DNA from: an uncultured Haloferula sp.
GTDB taxonomy: Bacteria; Verrucomicrobiota; Verrucomicrobiae; Verrucomicrobiales; Akkermansiaceae
NCBI GenBank assembly: GCA_946481625.1
Contig: CAMLOZ010000008.1
Location: forward strand, 1-19,318
DNA: 19,318 nt
Direction: 5' to 3'
Shown here: positions 15,796-19,318 of the stretch, piece after piece
Position numbering within the stretch: the stretch's first letter is position 1
How the letters are laid out: the number at the start of each line of letters is the position of its first letter
Program-made: the position numbers and the translations under genes
Notes under the pieces: model-generated
What the model was told of the DNA's origin: nothing
The model's input: the letters and a program-made list of their open reading frames with translations, nothing else
Database searches by the model: none

Positions 15796-16674
15796 TCAGA
15801 GCCTGCCCAGTTCGCGGGCGACGATCATCAGGGTCTCGCGCACGCCCGGGGCGAAGGAACCGTCGTTCTGCACCGCCAGGATCACGTTGCTCTCGCGGAT
15901 GAATTCGATCGGCACGCTGCCGCAGTAGAGCTTCACCTGACCGACGCCGAAGCCCAGGCCGCTGATCACACGCTTGAAAGAGTCCACCGTCGCATTGTCC
16001 GCAGACGGGATGCGCGCCACATGGCGGATACCCGGCAAGGCGCGGGCCCGCTGGAGCATCTCGTCCGCGCTCAGTTCCCGGTCCACGCCGAAGATCGCGC
16101 GCAGCTCGAGCTGGCGGATCGAGCGGGAATCGGACTCGTAGGAATCCGTCTCCACGGCCGCGGGGGCCGGTGCCGGTGCCGGAACAGCGGCGGGCGCGGG
16201 CGCCGCGGGAGCCGCCGCAGCGGGTGCCGGAGCCGGAGCAGCGGCAGCAGCCTGCTGGACCGGCACGGCCGGTGGCACCGGCGGCGGATCCTGCGTGAAG
16301 GCGAAAGGCGACGAGGACGAAGCTGCGGACGCCGCGGCGGGGGCCGGCGTGGCCGTCGCAAAGGGCGAAGTCGCCGCCACCGGAGCCTCGAATGGTGAAC
16401 CCGTGCCCTCCGCCGCGAAAGGAGAGCGCGCTTCCACCGGCGGCGGATCGCCTGCGGCCGGACGACGGTCCGGCAGCTTCACCGGACGGCCCGGATCGGG
16501 GGCCAGGCGAGGCGGATTGTCTTCACGCAGCGAGGCAAAAGGGGACTCCGGTTCCGACACCACGGCGAATGGGCTCGCCGCCGGCCCATCGTCCGCGACG
16601 GCAAAGGGGCTCTTGGCGGGAGGTGCAGGCGCGAAGCCTTCCTGGGGTTCGAAAATACCGCGGCTGCTGTTCAT
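15796..16674 (-). CDS. SPF-repeat, Pro/Ala-rich protein with a C-terminal roadblock/LC7-like domain
   Basis: 292 residues, with no signal peptide or membrane helix. The first 180 residues look disordered, with seven copies of Ser-Pro-Phe, usually SPFA (residues 22, 34, 44, 84, 93, 103, 122), and a Pro/Ala tract at about 128-174. The C-terminal 110 residues (from RQLELRAIFGVD) contain LPGIRHVARI, a helix SFKRVISGLGFG, QVKLYCGSVPIEFIRESNVILAVQND and a final helix. This is the helix-sheet-helix pattern of roadblock/LC7 (MglB-like) domains; the match is an inference and fairly loose. It is followed 14 bp later by the MglA-like gene. The SPF motifs may be short docking motifs or phosphorylation sites. 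Confidence 0.6.
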   Translation of the reverse strand: MNSSRGIFEPQEGFAPAPPAKSPFAVADDGPAASPFAVVSEPESPFASLREDNPPRLAPDPGRPVKLPDRRPAAGDPPPVEARSPFAAEGTGSPFEAPVAATSPFATATPAPAAASAASSSSPFAFTQDPPPVPPAVPVQQAAAAAPAPAPAAAAPAAPAPAAVPAPAPAPAAVETDSYESDSRSIRQLELRAIFGVDRELSADEMLQRARALPGIRHVARIPSADNATVDSFKRVISGLGFGVGQVKLYCGSVPIEFIRESNVILAVQNDGSFAPGVRETLMIVARELGRL

Positions 16675-16713
16675 GGGAGTCGGACTTTGTTAGAGAAATG
16701 ATACGATCCGCCG

Positions 16714-16729
16714 CGTGAATAGCTTCACG
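16714..16729. promoter_or_regulatory. small inverted repeat upstream of the roadblock-like gene
   Basis: CGTGAA-TAGC-TTCACG, 40 bp upstream of the start codon, could be an operator or a short 5'-leader hairpin. On the minus strand a TATCAT box lies between it and the ATG, a possible -10 element. The evidence is weak. Confidence 0.25.
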
Positions 16730-16789
16730 GATGCGGAAAGTCGAGCCTCCAAATGGCAGATGTCAACTTGAACGCCCCCGCTCCCCCAC

Positions 16790-16812
16790 CCCGGGCGGAG
16801 CTACCGCCCGGG
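16790..16812 (-). terminator. GC-rich hairpin after the small secreted protein gene
   Basis: CCCGGGCGG (16790-16798) and CCGCCCGGG (16804-16812) form a perfect 9-bp stem with a 5-nt loop, 19 bases past the stop at 16832. There is no T-run on the minus strand, so termination is plausible but unproven. Confidence 0.4.
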
Positions 16813-16831
16813 CCCGCACTACCGCCAAACC

Positions 16832-17350
16832 TTACCGCTCTTCCACCGGCACCGGCGGCTTCGCTTCAACCGCCTCGCCGACCGGGCTCACTACCAGCTC
16901 CAGCGGCTTCCCGCCGTTCCGCACGATCGCCACCGGCTTGCCCGCCGCGCACAAGACGCTGCCGATGATCGTCACGTCGCGATATTCGTAGTTGGTGGAA
17001 TCCTTGTGCACCGAGGTCGGCACCTTGATCTGTGTCCCGACACTGTAGAAAACGTGGTATCCACCCTCGGTCTCCCTCACCCTGTACTCGCACCTCAGGA
17101 CCGATTCCTCTTTCCCCGCGATCTGCTGGGCCGTGAACGTGGGTCCAGACCCGGTGAGCTCCAGATCGATCTCGTTCCCTGTCGTCGTCGTGCCTTGCAG
17201 ACGGATCGTGATGTTGTGCCCCAGCCCGCCATCCTCTCCGGCTGAAACGTTGCCCGGGGGTGTCCCCCGCGGACGGGGTGGACGTTGGCCCTCTTGGGCT
17301 GCGAGCGGCAAGACCAACAATGCGGCAAGAATCGATAGGATAGCTTTCAT
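16832..17350 (-). CDS. small secreted protein of unknown function
   Basis: 172 residues with a clean signal peptide (MKAILSILAALLVLPLAAQ). The mature part starts Pro/Arg/Gly-rich (GQRPPRPRGTPPG) and continues as alternating beta-strands: HNITIRLQGTTTTGNEIDLELTGSGPTF, VLRCEYRVRETEGGYHVFYSVG, YEYRDVTIIGSVLCAAGKPVAIVRNGGKPLELVVSP. There are two cysteines. I do not recognise a family. It may be a periplasmic beta-sandwich protein. It lies upstream of the roadblock-like gene on the same strand, 157 bp away and with a hairpin between, so co-transcription is doubtful. Confidence 0.7.
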   Translation of the reverse strand: MKAILSILAALLVLPLAAQEGQRPPRPRGTPPGNVSAGEDGGLGHNITIRLQGTTTTGNEIDLELTGSGPTFTAQQIAGKEESVLRCEYRVRETEGGYHVFYSVGTQIKVPTSVHKDSTNYEYRDVTIIGSVLCAAGKPVAIVRNGGKPLELVVSPVGEAVEAKPPVPVEER

Positions 17351-17457
17351 GGCATAAGATGAACTCCGCCGGACATGATTTTATTCAGTGGAAGATCGTC
17401 AGATCATCTCCAATCCGATCTTCCCCGATCCCGCAGGCAGAGGGAAAGAGGTTGTGG

Positions 17458-17985
17458 TCAAGGGGATCGTTTTGACCCGGGGCTGGTAGCCGGTTGTCCG
17501 CGGCCGGCTTGGTCTGCGATGGTCTTCTCCATGAAGATCCCGGCGAATTCGTCATCGTTGTACCTCGGGATCTCCCGGAGCCCGAGCTTCTGAAACAGTT
17601 GGAGCGCCGCAATCGCGCGGCGTGTCGTGTCCAGCCGCAGGGCCGCATATCCCAGGCGCTTGCTCTCCTCGATTGCCACCGTGCAAAGCTCCCGGCCCAA
17701 TCCCTGACCCCGGTATTCTTCACTCAGATAGAGACGCTTCAGTTCGGCGACTCGATCTGAAAGGCGGCGCACGCCAACACATCCTCGGATTTCGGAGTCG
17801 GCCGCCACCACCACGAAGAACGCCCCGCGGCCTCCCAAATACGCGGCCTCAATGTCGCGAATATCGGAATCCTTGCTGTCAGGAAGGAACTCGTGTCCCA
17901 AACGGGTGAACGCAGAACCGAGGAACGACACCAAGCCCTGTTTGTCGCCGGTTACAAATGCTCGCACAACGGGCTCGGCTTTCAT
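17458..17985 (-). CDS. GNAT family N-acetyltransferase
   Basis: 175 residues. The GNAT fold is shown by the beta-strand FFVVVAADSEIRGCVGVRRL and the acetyl-CoA binding motif A, LKRLYLSEEYRGQGLGRELCTVAIEE, with the RGQGLG pyrophosphate loop. The segment RLGYAALRLDTTRRAIAALQLFQKLGLREI follows. The substrate is unknown. A Pro/Ser-rich tail ends the protein. ATG 17985 is chosen because the match begins there; upstream in-frame codons lie in the half attC and the next cassette. GNAT proteins are frequent integron cargo, but no attC follows this gene, so it may be a resident gene or the remnant of a cassette that lost its 3' site. Confidence 0.88.
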   Translation of the reverse strand: MKAEPVVRAFVTGDKQGLVSFLGSAFTRLGHEFLPDSKDSDIRDIEAAYLGGRGAFFVVVAADSEIRGCVGVRRLSDRVAELKRLYLSEEYRGQGLGRELCTVAIEESKRLGYAALRLDTTRRAIAALQLFQKLGLREIPRYNDDEFAGIFMEKTIADQAGRGQPATSPGSKRSP

Positions 17986-17986
17986 C

Positions 17987-18045
17987 GCGGGTTGATTCCT
18001 TAAGCTCGCGGCGGGGCAGGTATTAGGAGCGACGCCTTGTTCTCC
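17987..18045 (-). other. half attC site (truncated integron recombination site)
   Basis: On the minus strand this begins with an imperfect outer box, GGAGAAC, then AAGGCGTCGCTCCTAATACC. This aligns almost base for base with the first arm of the complete attC at 18597-18721 (AATGCGGCGCTCCTAACACC), then both share CTGC-CCGC and, further on, TCAACCCGC. Similarity stops at 17986/17987, two bases before the GNAT ATG. The second arm, with the GTTRRRY cleavage box, is absent. Confidence 0.7.
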
Positions 18046-18589
18046 TGCATTTTGGCGGGGTGAAGCTTCGAAGCGCCTCTTCGGCCATCTCCCGAACCAG
18101 AGGGCGTAGCGGACCGCCCATCCCACCTGTCTCGGATAGTTTGGTCGAGCGGAGGTAATCCTGAATGAAATCCGTTCCGATGATTGGCAGCAGCCGTCCA
18201 GCCTCGGCAACGACTGATAAATCGTGGGTGTCCTTCATGGACGCGACCAATGAAGCGACGTCCTGATGATCGAATGCTCCGTGAGAATGAAGCGCCAATC
18301 CAATCCTGAGGTCGCTGCTCCCCAAAGTGCGTTGCGAAATCCGCAACCGAAGTGCGTCTGCGATCGAGCTGAACTCGGACTCGCGCAGCGGTCGATTCGC
18401 GGGCTCGGTTAGGTATGCGTCGATCCGGAAGGCTGCAATCGCGCTCGCCCTTCCGTCAGCAGAGCGATACTGGTTCAGCAAGTCCTCGCAATACCTTGTC
18501 GTCTTCCTGGCTTCATCAAAGGACAGACCGACCTTCCGCTTGGATGCGGCGATCTGTTCTCGCAGGATCTGTATCAGGTCCTCGTCCAT
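18023..18589 (-). CDS. integron cassette ORF, unknown function
   Basis: 188 residues, predicted soluble and mostly helical, with no signal peptide. Segments include DLIQILREQIAASKRKVGLSFDEARK at the start and SSDLRIGLALHSHGAFDHQDVASLVASM in the middle. I recognise no family. The last codons run into the half attC and the TAA stop (18023-18025) lies inside the attC arm, giving an Arg-rich tail (CRRTRRRS) that may be recombination-derived. The start ATG 18589 is 7 bases after the attC end, the normal tight spacing in cassettes. No convincing ribosome binding site is seen, so translation may depend on upstream transcription from the integron promoter. Confidence 0.65.
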   Translation of the reverse strand: MDEDLIQILREQIAASKRKVGLSFDEARKTTRYCEDLLNQYRSADGRASAIAAFRIDAYLTEPANRPLRESEFSSIADALRLRISQRTLGSSDLRIGLALHSHGAFDHQDVASLVASMKDTHDLSVVAEAGRLLPIIGTDFIQDYLRSTKLSETGGMGGPLRPLVREMAEEALRSFTPPKCRRTRRRS

Positions 18590-18596
18590 TTTTAAT

Positions 18597-18721
18597 GGCT
18601 AACGTCGAAGGCCTCCTACACCTGCCGTTGGGCGCGGCCTCGACTGCGGGTTGAGGGTTGAATGACCACGAGAAATGGAACTCGTAGCGGAGCAGGTGTT
18701 AGGAGCGCCGCATTGTTGGGC
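18597..18721 (-). other. integron attC site (125 bp)
   Basis: On the minus strand it starts GCCCAAC (18721-18715) and ends GTTAGCC (18603-18597), matching the RYYYAAC and GTTRRRY core boxes. The inner arms are CTCCTAACACCTGC (minus-strand copy of 18692-18705) and GCAGGTGTAGGAG (copy of 18613-18625). They pair with a single unpaired base, the expected extrahelical base that gives attC strand polarity. TTCGAC directly precedes GTTAGCC, as in many attC sites. The central part is a variable loop. Confidence 0.87.
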
Positions 18722-18728
18722 TTGGATT

Positions 18729-19175
18729 TCATTTCGCTTGGCTCTCGAATTTTGCCACCAGATCTTCCAACTGTTGGCGCTCTTCGTCGGTCGCATCGCC
18801 TGTGAATGAAGCCAAGATCCCGGCAACAAGGTAGTAGTCCTCTTCGTCTCGAATACGGCCGCGCTTCAGGAGGGCTCGGAACTGCCGTGAGTAGCGTCTG
18901 CGGAGTTCCGATAGAGGCAAAAGTCCCCTCGCGATAAAATCTCTATCGATAGCCTCGACTTCGTCTTGGGGCATGTCCCAAGACATCTCGAGCGTGTCGC
19001 CGATCGCCATCCCAAGACCTGAGCGAGCCTTGGACATACTCTCCTTCTCGAAGCGTTCGAGTACGGCGACCGGATGATGCTCGGGAGGTAAAGTTGCGCT
19101 CGGAGGAAATCGATCTTCCCATGCGACCCAGAACGCCTTCAGCGCCGGGTATTCTTCTGCGGTGATCTTCGGCAT
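18729..19175 (-). CDS. integron cassette ORF, unknown function
   Basis: 148 residues, acidic and helical, soluble, with no signal peptide or membrane segment. Visible segments are MPKITAEEYPALKAFWVAWE, PVAVLERFEKESMSKARSGL and SELRRRYSRQFRALLKRGRI, then RDEEDYYLVAGILASF. I do not recognise a named family. ATG 19175 is chosen because it is 7 bases after the GTTGGGC box of the upstream attC; an upstream in-frame ATG at 19271 would translate the attC itself. The stop at 18729 is 7 bases before the next attC, giving a compact cassette of about 586 bp (18598-19183). Confidence 0.75.
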   Translation of the reverse strand: MPKITAEEYPALKAFWVAWEDRFPPSATLPPEHHPVAVLERFEKESMSKARSGLGMAIGDTLEMSWDMPQDEVEAIDRDFIARGLLPLSELRRRYSRQFRALLKRGRIRDEEDYYLVAGILASFTGDATDEERQQLEDLVAKFESQAK

Positions 19176-19182
19176 ATTCTTG

Positions 19183-19283
19183 GCCCAACGTCGAAGTGTA
19201 GGCAACCAGCGGACTGAAGTGGAGCCTGAATTCACCACTGGAGCAGACCAGCCCGCGGGGTTGCCTACCATGGCTTGTTGGTC
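19183..19283 (-). other. integron attC site (101 bp)
   Basis: On the minus strand it runs from GACCAAC (19283-19277) to GTTGGGC (19189-19183). The inner arms are a perfect 10-bp inverted repeat, GTAGGCAACC (19198-19207) and GGTTGCCTAC (19259-19268). The AACAAG start and the TTCGACGTTGGGC end are typical attC edges. The arm sequence differs from the other two sites, so the array is built from heterogeneous attC types. Confidence 0.87.
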
Positions 19284-19318
19284 CCGTCTGTTCCTTGGTG
19301 AGGATCGCGCTCCCGGTC
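19265..19318 (-). CDS. possible C-terminus of a further cassette ORF (partial)
   Basis: On the minus strand the frame from the window edge is open for 17 codons and stops at TAG (19265-19267) inside the attC arm, like the stop of the cassette ORF at 18023. It is too short to assign; another frame could be the real one. Confidence 0.25.
   Translation of the reverse strand, partial: DRERDPHQGTDGTNKPW

Larger units (their letters stand above)
17987..19318 (-). mobile_element. distal end of an integron gene-cassette array (continues beyond window)
   Basis: Small minus-strand ORFs are separated by attC sites: a partial cassette at the right edge, attC 19183-19283, ORF 18729-19175, attC 18597-18721, ORF 18023-18589, half attC 17987-18045. 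Each attC has outer RYYYAAC/GTTRRRY-type boxes and long imperfect inverted-repeat arms, and all cassettes point the same way, as in integrons. By convention cassettes read away from attI, so intI and attI should lie to the right of position 19318. No integrase is visible in the window. Confidence 0.8.

Noticed and set aside
17351..17457. a possible attC after the GNAT gene
   Set aside because: There is a 9-bp inverted repeat (17390-17398 and 17416-17424), but no RYYYAAC/GTTRRRY boxes or long paired arms, so it is not an attC; at most it is a hairpin.
17946..17990. second arm of the half attC hidden in the GNAT coding start (a GCACAAC box)
   Set aside because: The flanking bases do not pair with the first arm, so no attC hairpin can form with it.
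17986..18210. N-terminal extension of the GNAT protein
   Set aside because: The extra 75 codons overlap the half attC and the neighbouring cassette gene in another frame and do not resemble any GNAT N-terminus.
1..19318. tRNA or rRNA genes, transposases, phage genes
   Set aside because: None were recognised by eye on either strand; a dedicated tRNA scan was not possible here.

Overview
This is a GC-rich chromosomal window that looks like a diderm bacterium of the Verrucomicrobiota (Luteolibacter/Haloferula-like). That assignment is inference: it rests on the mix of LPS transport and KDO genes, a DUF1844 protein, a BlaR1/BlaI-type pair, and large secreted FG-GAP and DUF642-like proteins with 'DxDGDGxxD' linkers. 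It was not tested by any search. The high GC produces many long shadow ORFs, which are left out.

Layout. Positions 1-1308 (minus) hold a BlaI-type repressor followed by a BlaR1-like M56 metallopeptidase that runs off the left edge. Positions 1458-5931 (plus) hold a ComM/YifB AAA+ ATPase, a secreted LysM protein with a degenerate L,D-transpeptidase domain, a 391-bp leader, and a short sigma-70 factor with a good terminator. Positions 5976-9450 (minus) are a compact envelope operon: DUF1844 protein, kdsA, a fused LptC-like/LptA-like protein, and lptB. It makes the KDO precursor and builds part of the LPS export machine. Positions 9516-12942 (minus) hold two large secreted proteins, one ending in an (Asn-Gly)17 tail. 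Positions 13017-15197 hold gnd (minus, with a strong terminator) and pgsA (plus). Positions 15194-16674 (minus) hold a roadblock-like protein followed by an MglA-like protein that has lost the hallmark GTPase motifs. The order matches mglB-mglA of Myxococcus. A small secreted protein and a GNAT acetyltransferase follow.

The right end (about 17987-19318) is the distal end of an integron gene-cassette array. Two complete attC recombination sites (18597-18721 and 19183-19283) and one half attC (17987-18045) separate small minus-strand ORFs of unknown function. Orientation puts the integrase gene and attI to the right of the window. The half attC ends two bases before the GNAT start codon, so the array's end appears to have been formed by a deletion or an illegitimate junction.

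The observations most worth a second look are the cassette array with its broken end, the pseudo-GTPase/roadblock pair with its seven SPF motifs, the LptC-LptA fusion with an internal signal peptide, and the L,D-transpeptidase-like domain without its catalytic Cys and His. No tRNA, rRNA, CRISPR array, transposase or prophage gene was recognised.
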